Below are positions 1 to 6,044 of a stretch of 10,650 bases of DNA, piece after piece. Numbering within the stretch: the stretch's first letter is position 1; each line of letters begins with the position of its first letter. Below the pieces are notes generated by a model. It did no database searches, was not told where the DNA came from, and was given only the letters and a program-made list of their open reading frames with translations. A program made the translations under genes and the position numbers. This DNA is from Euzebyaceae bacterium. Its GTDB lineage: Bacteria > Actinomycetota > Nitriliruptoria > Euzebyales > Egibacteraceae. The stretch covers positions 1-10,650 of the forward strand of contig JACCVM010000169.1 of NCBI GenBank assembly GCA_013698135.1, given 5' to 3'.

Positions 1-365
1 TCGACGACGTCGAAGTCGGCGCGGGCCACCTCGCGACCATCGACCTCCAGCACCAGCTGATAGCCGCTGTCGGCGTATTCGAACTGCTGCTCGTCGATCT
101 CGTCGACCACATCCTGGTTGCCGGTCAGGACCTCACGATCCAAGCCCTGGTGCACGGTCTGGCCGTGGGGGTCGACCAGGCGCCACGACTCGGTGAAGGG
201 GCCATCAACGTTGTACCAGTTGCGGATCACGGTGAAGCCCGCGGCCACTGCGGGGGCGGAGCCGGTCAGCTCGACGCGATTGTCCAGTCCTGGCTTGATC
301 GTCGCACCGGTTCGCATGAACAGGTCGCGGTCGACAACCTTGGCGTACTTCAACCGAGCTCCCAT
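1..365 (-). CDS. Unrecognised protein, cut by the left edge
   Basis: An open frame starts with ATG at 365 and runs leftward off the window with no stop, giving about 121 residues. It begins MGARLKYAKVVDRDLF and continues with alternating hydrophobic/polar stretches such as FTVIRNWYNVDGPFTESW and GYQLVLEVDGREVARADF. This pattern suggests an all-beta, perhaps Ig-like, fold; that is inference. There is no signal peptide or membrane segment in the visible part. The ATG overlaps the TGA of the upstream gene (365-367) by one base, so the two are probably translated from one mRNA. I do not recognise the family, and the C-terminus lies outside the window. Confidence 0.75.
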   Translation of the reverse strand, partial: MGARLKYAKVVDRDLFMRTGATIKPGLDNRVELTGSAPAVAAGFTVIRNWYNVDGPFTESWRLVDPHGQTVHQGLDREVLTGNQDVVDEIDEQQFEYADSGYQLVLEVDGREVARADFDVV

Positions 366-928
366 CAGCGGGCACGCTCCTTGCGCTTGTTGACGGCGTC
401 GTCGATCTGGCGCCACAGGTCCTCGCGTACCTCCATCAGCGCGGCTCGCAGGTCCGACTCGCCTGAGGTAGCCACGAACGGTGCGAACTTGGGTACCCGG
501 CACTCCAAGGTCATGTGCTGGGCGTTGGTGTCGCGCTGCTTGACGGTGAGCAGCAGTTCGGTGCCGTCGGCGGGGAAGCGGCGCAACCGCCGGTTCAACT
601 TCGACAGCCGGTCCACCACCCGGTCGCGTTCGGCGTCGGTGAAGCCGGGGCCGAGGCGCAGCTGATCCAGGCTGGCTCGTCCCTCGTCGGCGTCGCCGTC
701 CGGCTGGCCGGTGCCAAGGCCGAGCTCGTCGACGTCCAGCTTGCCCAGCCGCGCGTTGACCAGATCAGCCGACATGCCCGTCGACTGCTGCACCAGCTCG
801 ACGACCCGGTCCCAGTCATCGCCAGCCGCTTCCAGCTGTGAACGGTCCAGCTTGGGGAACTCTTCGAATACGTGCGGCCGCAGCTCGGTGAAGTGGCGCG
901 CCCAGACTTGATGCGTGAGCGGTTGCAT
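365..928 (-). CDS. CsbD-like / S30AE-like stress protein
   Basis: This is a 187-residue protein. The start is well supported: AGGAGG (934-939 on the minus strand) lies five bases before the ATG. Residues about 21-66 (FPKLDRSQLEAAGDDWDRVV and on to NARLGKLD) resemble the CsbD stress-protein motif, which has W/KLT-D-L, G-x-W/RD-LV and a helix with TG-S/K. Residues about 95-185 (RRLRRFP, LLLTVKQRD, TLECRVP, VATSGESDLRAALMEVREDL) resemble the S30AE/HPF domain that binds the small ribosomal subunit in resting cells. A Gly/Asp-rich linker lies between them at about 68-84. The protein may be a cytosolic stress or ribosome-hibernation factor. The domain calls are by eye and the similarity is modest. 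The downstream gene overlaps by one base. Confidence 0.7.
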   Translation of the reverse strand: MQPLTHQVWARHFTELRPHVFEEFPKLDRSQLEAAGDDWDRVVELVQQSTGMSADLVNARLGKLDVDELGLGTGQPDGDADEGRASLDQLRLGPGFTDAERDRVVDRLSKLNRRLRRFPADGTELLLTVKQRDTNAQHMTLECRVPKFAPFVATSGESDLRAALMEVREDLWRQIDDAVNKRKERAR

Positions 929-990
929 GCACTCCTCCTCATCGGGTGCCTACAGTGCTGCCCTCACAGCCCTCGCAGAAACCCGCCACC

Positions 991-1956
991 ATGCCGATCC
1001 GTGTCGAGCGCAACCCGCCGCTGACCTCCCAGCTCACCGACGCCCTCGTGGAGTTGTGGACGGTGGTGTCCAACGCCGGCGGCGCCGTGGGCTTCTTCCC
1101 GCCCGTGAGCACCGACGACGTGCGGCCAACGGCCGAGGCCGCATTCGCCCGCATTGGCCAGGGCCGTGACGATCTGGCCGTGGCCTTGGAGGGTGACCGG
1201 CCGGTGGGCTTCGGGATGCTGGTCACCCGAGACTCCCCGCTGCACCGCCATTGGGCCGCCATCGAGCGATTGCAGCGCCATCCCGACTGCGGGAGGCGCG
1301 GCGTCGCCTCGCGCATGCTGGCGGAGCTGGAACAAGCCGCTCGCGACCGCGGCCTGCGCCGCGTAGAGCTGTCGGTGCGCGGGGAGACAGGCCTAGAGGC
1401 CTTCTACCTGGCACGCGGCTATGCGCTGGAGGCGGCCTTGCCCCAGCGGGTGATGCTGGAAGACGGCGTCGTCCGCGATCTGCTGGTGCTCAGCAAGGCG
1501 TTGGATCCCACGGTCGCTCCAGGTCCCCGGCTGGCGGTCCGCCGGCTGGACACGGACCTGCCCTTGCCGGCCTACGCGCGCCCCGACGACGCCGGCTTGG
1601 ACCTGTACGCGCGCGAGAGGGTGCAACTCGGCCCAGGCCAGCGGGCCCTGGTGCCGACGGGGATCGCCATCGCCCTGCCCGCAGGCCATGTGGGGCTGGT
1701 GCACCCCCGCTCCGGCCTGGCCGCGCGCCACGGCATCGCGCTGGTCAACGCTCCGGGCATCATCGACGCGGGCTATCGCGGCGAGATCAAGGTCGTGGTC
1801 ATCAACCTCGATCCGGCCCAGCCGGTCTCCCTGGAGCGCGGCGAGCGGATCGCTCAGCTGGTCGTGCAGCGTGTTGAGCACGTGGCGGTCGTGGAGGTCG
1901 ACGCGCTGGACGCCACCGTGCGCGGCGAGGGCGGCTTCGGCTCGTCGGGGCGCTGA
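991..1956 (+). CDS. GNAT acetyltransferase-dUTPase fusion protein
   Basis: With the ATG at 991 this is 321 residues; the frame stays open to a GTG at 946. I prefer 991 because the divergent gene starts at 928 and some room is needed for promoters, but neither start has a clear ribosome binding site. Residues about 1-171 look like a GNAT N-acetyltransferase, with an RRGVAS acetyl-CoA turn followed by a long helix, then ELSVRGETGLEAFYLARGY. Residues about 180-321 carry all five trimeric dUTPase motifs: DAGLDLYA (200-207), HPRSGLA (238-244), NAPGIIDAGYRGEIKVVVIN (253-272, with the catalytic Asp in GIIDAGY), RGERIAQLVV (283-292) and RGEGGFGSSG (311-320). The dUTPase half should hydrolyse dUTP to dUMP and pyrophosphate. 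The acetylation substrate is unknown. I see no internal stop or frame change between the halves. Confidence 0.88.
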   Translation: MPIRVERNPPLTSQLTDALVELWTVVSNAGGAVGFFPPVSTDDVRPTAEAAFARIGQGRDDLAVALEGDRPVGFGMLVTRDSPLHRHWAAIERLQRHPDCGRRGVASRMLAELEQAARDRGLRRVELSVRGETGLEAFYLARGYALEAALPQRVMLEDGVVRDLLVLSKALDPTVAPGPRLAVRRLDTDLPLPAYARPDDAGLDLYARERVQLGPGQRALVPTGIAIALPAGHVGLVHPRSGLAARHGIALVNAPGIIDAGYRGEIKVVVINLDPAQPVSLERGERIAQLVVQRVEHVAVVEVDALDATVRGEGGFGSSGR

Positions 1957-2065
1957 CGCTCTGCCACCTGCCCGCCGGACTCCGGGTGCCGTAGCGGACG
2001 TGGGTGTCCGGTTTCGCACCCGCTCGGGACTGGTGGTGCTTGCGGGAAGGCGGAGTGGGACCCGC

Positions 2066-2094
2066 TTGCGGCCCCTGCGGCGCTGGGGCAGGAT
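2066..2094 (+). promoter_or_regulatory. Possible promoter of tRNA-Gly
   Basis: TTGCGG (2066-2071), a 17-base spacer and CAGGAT (2089-2094) together resemble a GC-rich sigma-70-type promoter. It would start transcription about 25 bases before the tRNA. The -10 box is weak, so this is tentative. Confidence 0.25.
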
Positions 2095-2126
2095 GGCCAC
2101 TCGCTCCGGAGACGCTTCCGGGATAC

Positions 2127-2201
2127 GCGGACGTGGCTCAGTGGTAGAGCACCACCTTGCCAAGGTGGGGGTCGCGGGTTCGAATCCCGTCGTCCGCTCC
2201 A
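2127..2201 (+). tRNA. tRNA-Gly (anticodon GCC)
   Basis: A full cloverleaf can be drawn. The acceptor stem is GCGGACG (2127-2133) with CGTCCGC (2191-2197). The D arm is GCTC/GAGC around AGTGGTA. The anticodon stem CCACC/GGTGG (2152-2156, 2164-2168) closes the loop TTGCCAA, with anticodon GCC at 2159-2161. The T arm is CGGG-TTCGAAT-CCCG. The discriminator is T2198 and CCA is encoded at 2199-2201. The gene is intact and is the probable integration target of the element to its right. Confidence 0.96.
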
Positions 2202-3346
2202 GACGAAACCCCAGGCCAGGCGGGGTTTGCGGGGTTCGTGAGCGGCGTCACCTGGGCGTGTTGGCCCTCCTTGGCCCACGCTTGGCCCACACGGGCCTGC
2301 TGCTGCGCCAGCTCGTAGGTGGTCTGGAGGCCGTCTCGCAGCCGCCCGTCGAGCGACGGCAGCAGGTGGCCGTAGCGGTCGAAGGTGAGCCGGATCGTGG
2401 AGTGGCCGAGGCGTTCCTGAATCTCCTTCGCATGGGCGCCCTGGGCGATCAGCAGCGCGGCGCAGGTGTGACGCAAGTCGTGGAAGCGCAGCCGCCCGTC
2501 GAGGCCAGCAGCGGCCACCGCGGGCTTGTAGCTGCGCCGGTAGAACAACCGGCGACGCAGCGGCAGACCATGCGCTGACGAGAACACCAAGTCGTCGCGG
2601 GCGGGGTACAGCCCGAGATGCTCGCCCAGCGTCTCGCAGAGGAACCGGGGCAGCGACACCGTCCGCCTCGCGCCCGTCTTGGTGCCCTTGAACGTCAGAC
2701 GGCCGTTGACGTCCGACAGCGACTCGGCGACGTCGAGGGTGCCGCGCAGCAGGTCGACGCGAGGCACCCGCAGCGCCGCCAGCTCGCCGAACCGCAAGCC
2801 CGTGTAGGCCGCCGTGTAGACCAGCGCCCGGTAGCGCCCGTCGATGGCTTCGGCGAGCCGGGCGACCTGGGCCGCGTCGAGGAAGGTCATTTCCTGGTGT
2901 GCGGTGTCGCGGGGCAGGTCTTTGCGCGGGTCCATTGCGGCCAGCGGCGAACGGGCGATGTAGCGGTCGACCTCGGCGGAGCCGAGCACGTCGCCCAGCA
3001 GCCAGTAGCAGGACTTGACCGTGGAAGGCGCCAGGCCTTTGCCGACCATCCCGGCGACCCACCCTCGGACGTGCGCCGGCCGGATCGCGGCGACCGGCAT
3101 CTCCCCGAAGTAGGGCAGCAGGTGATTGCGAAGGCGGCCGTCGATGTTCGCCCGGGTGCCGTCGGCCAGTCTGGCGGTCGACGGCAGCCACAGCTTCACG
3201 TAGTCGCCGAAGGTGCAGCGGCCGAGCGCCGGGTCGGTCCACTCGCCCCGCAGCAGGTCGACCGCGACCGTGGCCAGGAACCGCTCGGCGTCGACGACGG
3301 ACCGACCCGTGCGCCGGTCCCGTGGCGGCTCGCCTGGACGCTCCAC
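2138..3346 (-). CDS. int: Tyrosine recombinase integrase, N-terminus damaged
   Basis: From the GTG at 3346 the protein is 402 residues; the frame is open back to 3469, but that extension does not look like an integrase and overlaps coding sequence on the other strand. GGGAGG lies two bases before this GTG. The catalytic set is complete: Arg185 in TGLRFGEL, Lys in KGTKT (221-223), His289 and Arg292 in FHDLRH, His315 in RLGHST and Tyr325 in DRYGHL. A SAM-like core-binding domain (about 45-130) precedes the catalytic domain. The usual N-terminal beta-stranded arm-binding domain is largely missing: family-like sequence starts only at about RTGRSVVDAERFL. The last ~20 residues (DGIRTRDPHLGKVVLYH at the end) are antisense to the tRNA-Gly 3' part. 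It should catalyse site-specific integration and excision at the tRNA, but it may be impaired. Confidence 0.85.
   Translation of the reverse strand: MERPGEPPRDRRTGRSVVDAERFLATVAVDLLRGEWTDPALGRCTFGDYVKLWLPSTARLADGTRANIDGRLRNHLLPYFGEMPVAAIRPAHVRGWVAGMVGKGLAPSTVKSCYWLLGDVLGSAEVDRYIARSPLAAMDPRKDLPRDTAHQEMTFLDAAQVARLAEAIDGRYRALVYTAAYTGLRFGELAALRVPRVDLLRGTLDVAESLSDVNGRLTFKGTKTGARRTVSLPRFLCETLGEHLGLYPARDDLVFSSAHGLPLRRRLFYRRSYKPAVAAAGLDGRLRFHDLRHTCAALLIAQGAHAKEIQERLGHSTIRLTFDRYGHLLPSLDGRLRDGLQTTYELAQQQARVGQAWAKEGQHAQVTPLTNPANPAWPGVSSGADDGIRTRDPHLGKVVLYH
2164..2201. other. Putative attL core (tRNA-Gly 3' part)
   Basis: A tyrosine integrase gene lies directly next to the tRNA and reads into it, the usual layout when an element has integrated at a tRNA 3' end and restored the tRNA. 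The core would lie somewhere between the anticodon loop and the CCA. I scanned for a second copy of the tRNA 3' end further right and did not find one, so the core boundaries and the right end are unknown. Confidence 0.45.
2206..2228. terminator. Hairpin terminator between tRNA and integrase
   Basis: AAACCCC (2206-2212) and GGGGTTT (2222-2228) form a perfect 7-bp stem with a 9-base loop, starting four bases after the tRNA CCA. The symmetrical stem with A and T ends could stop transcription from both sides. There is no longer T run, so it may be weak. It lies inside the integrase reading frame, near its C-terminus. Confidence 0.45.
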
Positions 3347-3544
3347 GGCCTCCCGGACCCGCTGCCCGCCGATGAGTACGCGGCCTGCCTGGCGGCTGTG
3401 GCCTCGACGTACAGCACTGGGGCCGTCGTCGCGGGGTTGCGCCTCGCGGCGTCGATCATGCCGGCGCACGGGTCGGGTGTGTCGCCATCCCGGCTGGCGG
3501 CGCTGGCCGGCGAGTTCGCCCGTCGGCAGGCGGTGGCCGCGTGA
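3320..3544 (+). pseudogene. C-terminal remnant of a small element gene, no start
   Basis: The 74 codons beginning PWRLAWTLHGLPDPLPADEY and ending GEFARRQAVAA have nearly all G or C at third positions, as real genes here do. They end in a TGA that overlaps the GTG of the ATPase gene in the common GTGA arrangement. I see no ATG, GTG or TTG in frame between the integrase-coding region and this stretch. The first usable internal starts (a GTG in AAVAST, the ATG in IMPAHG) would leave a very short protein. I read it as the tail of a lost gene between int and the ATPase gene, cut at about 3310-3330. Its function is unrecognised. It could still supply translational coupling to the ATPase. Confidence 0.5.
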
Positions 3545-4692
3545 CCCCCGAGGATCGCGCCTACGCCCGGGAGATGGTCGACGCCGTGGTGGACGGCCCA
3601 GCCGCTCCAGTCCGGGTAGCGCTACCGGCTGAGCCGTCCCAGTCCCGGCGGACCAGCTGGACTGCGGCGGACCTGCTGACTGCCGAGTTTCCGGCGCCTC
3701 GGTGGGCTGTGCCCGGGATCCTTGGCGAGGGCCTCAACCTGCTCGGTGGCCCGCCGAAAGTGGGGAAGTCGTGGCTGGCCCTGGACCTGGCGTTGGCGGT
3801 CGCGACCGGCGGTCTGGCGCTCGGCAGCGTGCCCGTCGAACAAGGAGAAGTTCTCTACCTGGCGCTCGAGGATCCGGCTCGGCGGATGCAGCAGCGGCTA
3901 CGTGTGATCCTCGCTGACCGGTCGGTCCCGGTGGGGTTGGACGGGTTCGTCGTCGAGACGACGTGGGAGACGATAAGCGACGGCGGCCTGGACCACCTCG
4001 ACGCGTGGCTGACGGAGCACCACGGCTGCCGGTTGGTCGTCGTGGATGTGCTCGCTCGCGTTCGTGGGCCGGTCACCAGCACCGCAAACCAGTACGCCGC
4101 GGACTACGCGGCGATCTCGTCCCTGAAGCTGATAGCTGACCGGCACGGCGTCGCTTTCCTGGTCGTGCACCACACGCGCAAGTCAGCCGCCGACGACTTC
4201 GTCGACGAGATCTCGGGCACTCATGGGCTCGCCGGCGCGTCCGACACAGTCCTGAAGCTGCGGCGCGCGCGAGGCAGCGCTGACGCGGTGCTTCAGGTCA
4301 CCGGTCGGGACGTCGCGGAGGCGGAGCATGCGCTGCGCCTCGACGCGAGCAACGGCACCTGCAGGCTGCTGGCGGGACCAGCCGCCGACTATGATCTGGG
4401 TGACACCCGCCGGCGGATCGTGTCACTCCTGCGCGATTCCGGGGGGTCGTTGACGCCGAAGGTGATCGCCGAGCGGTTGGGCCTGGAGGCCGCAACCGCG
4501 CGGCAAACGGTGCGACGGATGTCCCTCGACGGCCAGCTGACCACCGACGGATCGGGCCGTTACACGGCGCCTCCCGTGTTCCCTGTCACCCCTGTCACTG
4601 TGTCACTCCCCCTCGGTGACACCAGTGACAGCAGTCACCAGAGTGACACCAGTGACATGGGTGACAGGGACATAGAGGGAGGGTCGTGGTGA
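3541..4692 (+). CDS. RepA-like AAA family ATPase (replicative helicase type)
   Basis: This 383-residue protein starts at a GTG that overlaps the preceding TGA. Walker A is GGPPKVGKSW (69-78), followed by the VLYLALEDP segment (104-112) typical of AAA_25/RepA ATPases. Walker B is CRLVVVD (163-169). A VVHHTRKS segment (208-215) and the ISGTHGLAGASDTVLKL segment (224-240) match the polar and sensor region of hexameric RepA-like helicases. A winged-helix-like domain follows (about 288-342). The Ser/Asp-rich tail (GDTSDSSHQSDTSDMGD) is encoded by a DNA repeat array. It probably replicates the element, by unwinding or loading at its origin. I see no promoter of its own, and it appears to depend on transcription from the left. 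Five or more small genes follow with little or no spacing. Confidence 0.85.
   Translation: MTPEDRAYAREMVDAVVDGPAAPVRVALPAEPSQSRRTSWTAADLLTAEFPAPRWAVPGILGEGLNLLGGPPKVGKSWLALDLALAVATGGLALGSVPVEQGEVLYLALEDPARRMQQRLRVILADRSVPVGLDGFVVETTWETISDGGLDHLDAWLTEHHGCRLVVVDVLARVRGPVTSTANQYAADYAAISSLKLIADRHGVAFLVVHHTRKSAADDFVDEISGTHGLAGASDTVLKLRRARGSADAVLQVTGRDVAEAEHALRLDASNGTCRLLAGPAADYDLGDTRRRIVSLLRDSGGSLTPKVIAERLGLEAATARQTVRRMSLDGQLTTDGSGRYTAPPVFPVTPVTVSLPLGDTSDSSHQSDTSDMGDRDIEGGSW
4584..4666. repeat. Iteron-like GTGACA/TGTCAC array with a hairpin
   Basis: TGTCAC occurs at 4584, 4593 and 4601. GTGACA occurs at 4616, 4625, 4643, 4652 and 4661, a strict 9-bp step if the degenerate unit at 4634 (GTCAC) is counted. 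The two sets are inverted to each other. Bases 4592-4606 can pair with 4616-4631 as a 15-bp stem with one bulged C (4623) and the loop TCCCCCTCG. The array lies inside the 3' end of the ATPase gene and reads as repeated SD(T/S) codons. A candidate replication origin (iterons for the ATPase or a partner) or an mRNA structure controlling the small downstream genes. Confidence 0.75.
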
Positions 4693-4859
4693 CGGGTGAG
4701 CCGGCTGACCTGGCAGCCGCTGTCGCCTCGGGTTACCGCTGCCCTGACTGCGACGCCGACGCCGCGCTGCGCGAAGTTCGGCCGCTTGTCTACGTCCTCG
4801 ACGTGGCGCACGACGACACCTGCCCGACGTTGGCTCGCCTGGAAGGCGACGCACGGTGA
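4689..4859 (+). CDS. Small Cys-rich (zinc-binding-like) protein
   Basis: A 56-residue protein, too short for most ORF finders. The GTG at 4689 overlaps the ATPase TGA as GTGA and sits six bases after GGGAGG (4677-4682). A GTG at 4686 is an alternative start with poorer spacing. The protein reads VTGEPADLAAAVASGYRCPD, then CDADAALREVRPLVYVLDVA, then HDDTCPTLARLEGDAR. The CPDC pair, a later His and a third Cys (HDDTCP) suggest a small metal-binding fold. Codon third positions are GC-rich, and the larger overlapping frame from 4696 is out of register with the Cys motif. It is probably co-translated with the ATPase. Its function is unknown. Confidence 0.7.
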   Translation: MTGEPADLAAAVASGYRCPDCDADAALREVRPLVYVLDVAHDDTCPTLARLEGDAR

Positions 4860-4981
4860 CGGCGTGTTCAACGACCACAGTTCCCGCGCGCGCTTCGTCT
4901 CCTCGGCGCGCCGCGCGGCGGCCGGATCGGGTGCTGACCCCGGTCCGGCCAACCTTGTTCCAGCGGGCCGGTGCCGCATGA
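4856..4981 (+). CDS. Possible 41-aa basic microprotein
   Basis: A GTG at 4856 overlaps the previous stop (GTGA), with GGAAGG about nine bases upstream. The frame ends at 4981, overlapping the next ATG (ATGA). The product is short and Arg/Ala/Pro-rich (SSPRRAARRPDRVLTPVRP in the middle) with no recognisable domain. Its third-position GC (about 30 of 41 codons) is slightly lower than in the competing frame that would extend the next gene upstream to a GTG at 4864 (about 32 of 40). It is supported by the gene-overlap pattern only. Confidence 0.33.
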   Translation: MTACSTTTVPARASSPRRAARRPDRVLTPVRPTLFQRAGAA

Positions 4982-5220
4982 GCGGTTGTAGCGCCGTGAC
5001 GGTCCATCGCGCCGACGGCACCAGCACCGTCATGCCGCCGTACACCCCCGAGCAGGCAGCGAACGCGAAAGCGGGGCAGCTGGCGGACACGCCACGTCGC
5101 CGCTGCGAAGCCTGCAACGGCCGCCTGCCCATCGGCGCCACCGTTCGACGTCGCTGGTGCGCCAGCTGCAACGGCAGCACCGTCCGACAGCAAGCCAATC
5201 AGCGCAAGGAGCAACCATGA
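4978..5220 (+). CDS. Small zinc-ribbon-like protein, CxxC x14 CxxC
   Basis: An 80-residue protein from the ATG at 4978. Residues 43-46 (CEAC) and 61-64 (CASC) form a four-Cys zinc-ribbon-like pair separated by GRLPIGATVRRRW, with further basic residues around them. An Asn-Gly follows each CxxC. The N-terminal part has a PYTPEQAANAK segment. It likely binds zinc and perhaps nucleic acid; the role within the element is unknown. The frame is open upstream, so a start at GTG 4864 is possible if the overlapping 41-aa frame is not real. The stop overlaps the next ATG (ATGA). Confidence 0.65.
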   Translation: MSGCSAVTVHRADGTSTVMPPYTPEQAANAKAGQLADTPRRRCEACNGRLPIGATVRRRWCASCNGSTVRQQANQRKEQP

Positions 5221-5795
5221 CCAGCACCGAAACGACGCCGTTTGTGGCCATCCTCGGCACCGTCAGCTACATGGCCGGCGCCACGTTCGCGACCGCGACG
5301 TTCGGCGAGACGTTGCTGCTCGACGAGCGGCAAGCGGACCGCCTGCTGGACCTGGGAGCAGTCCGCCCTTGGCACCCGGGCGATCCCGACCCCGTCGAAC
5401 CTGGTGTGAGGCTGGGGCTGCCGCCGGCACCGCCCGTGAGGGCCGACGAGGCGCCCGCCGTGAGCCCGGCTCCCACATCGGACGCCGAGCAGAAGCTGCG
5501 AGCCCTGTACGGCGATCCCAGGGACGACGAACAGCTGCAGGAAGGCCTCGCGGAGTTCTACGCGCGCCGCCAGCGCGAGGCGGAAGAGGACGCCGCCAGC
5601 ACCCGCCGGCTGCAGCCCTGGACCAGCGAACACGCCGAACTGAAGGCCGAGCTGCTGCGGTCATGGGAAGCCGAGCGACGCGTGCAGCAGCGTGAGGCCG
5701 ACGGGCGTGACCGGCGGGCAGCCGCCGTGCGAGCCCAGCAGCAGCAGGCGGTCGAGGCCGAGCTGCAATCGATGACCACCATGGAGGCGCGCTGA
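5217..5795 (+). CDS. Phage-like protein with coiled-coil C-terminus
   Basis: A 192-residue protein. AAGGAG lies five bases before the ATG, which overlaps the upstream TGA. Residues about 8-50 (FVAILGTVSYMAGATFATAT, then FGETLLLDERQADRLLDLGA) resemble the short domain in phage head/tail-region proteins that has GE-x-hhLDE-x-A-x-LL-LGAV. A Pro-rich linker (about 55-92) follows. Residues about 98-190 are highly charged and Gln/Glu/Arg-rich (AELLRSWEAERRVQQREADG, then RDRRAAAVRAQQQQAVEAEL), predicting a long coiled coil. It may be a structural or scaffolding-type accessory protein. The phage link rests on the N-terminal motif only. Confidence 0.65.
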   Translation: MTSTETTPFVAILGTVSYMAGATFATATFGETLLLDERQADRLLDLGAVRPWHPGDPDPVEPGVRLGLPPAPPVRADEAPAVSPAPTSDAEQKLRALYGDPRDDEQLQEGLAEFYARRQREAEEDAASTRRLQPWTSEHAELKAELLRSWEAERRVQQREADGRDRRAAAVRAQQQQAVEAELQSMTTMEAR

Positions 5796-5797
5796 AG

Positions 5798-6043
5798 ATG
5801 ACCGAGCCCATGAGCACCGAGGCGCCCACTGACCTGCTGCCGGTCGACTCGTGGCCTCTGGATCCGGCCACCGACTTGGAAGGCTGGCAGCGGGAGCTGA
5901 TCCTGGCCGAGGCGGTCGACGACGGGCGCATCGCGGCGTCCAGCGTTCCCGGCTGGCGTAAGCACTTGCGCGACAACCCGGACGCAGGTGCGCAGGTGCT
6001 CGGGCGGCTGTCCGCGCCTCCTGACGCGCTCAGGGGCGCCTAA
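5798..6043 (+). CDS. Mu protein I / scaffold-tail-like small protein
   Basis: An 81-residue protein starting two bases after the previous stop, with GGAGG about ten bases before the ATG. The segment WQRELILAEAVDDGRIAASS, then VPGWRKHLRDNPDAGAQVLG, matches the pattern seen at the C-terminus of phage capsid protease/scaffold proteins of the Mu protein I type: a helix with an AV-x-DGRI turn, a Ser/Pro, then WR-x-x-L-x-x-(D/N)P-x-A-x-x-x-L. Here that segment stands alone, without the protease part. It may be a free-standing scaffold-like peptide, perhaps one that acts on a helper phage capsid. The function is inferred. Confidence 0.6.
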   Translation: MTEPMSTEAPTDLLPVDSWPLDPATDLEGWQRELILAEAVDDGRIAASSVPGWRKHLRDNPDAGAQVLGRLSAPPDALRGA

Positions 6044-6044
6044 G

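Noticed and set aside
2002..2021. GGGTG/CACCC hairpin after the dUTPase gene as a terminator
   Set aside because: Only a 5-bp stem with a 10-base loop and no T tract; too weak to call.
2618..3319. Long rightward frame opposite the integrase (308 aa in total)
   Set aside because: It is complementary to clear integrase coding sequence with intact motifs; only its last 74 codons (3320-3544) look like genuine coding.
3347..3469. 41 extra N-terminal codons of the integrase from the ATG at 3469
   Set aside because: The residues do not resemble an integrase arm-binding domain and lie opposite plus-strand sequence with better coding character.
4584..4666. CRISPR-like array
   Set aside because: Units are 6-9 bp without unique spacers and with inverted copies, so they fit iterons or a hairpin and not CRISPR.
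4696..4977. Upstream part of a 174-aa rightward frame starting MSRLTWQPLSPRV
   Set aside because: It covers the 56-aa CPDC protein in a different frame, and that protein has the better start signal; only the part from 4978 (or perhaps 4864) looks real.
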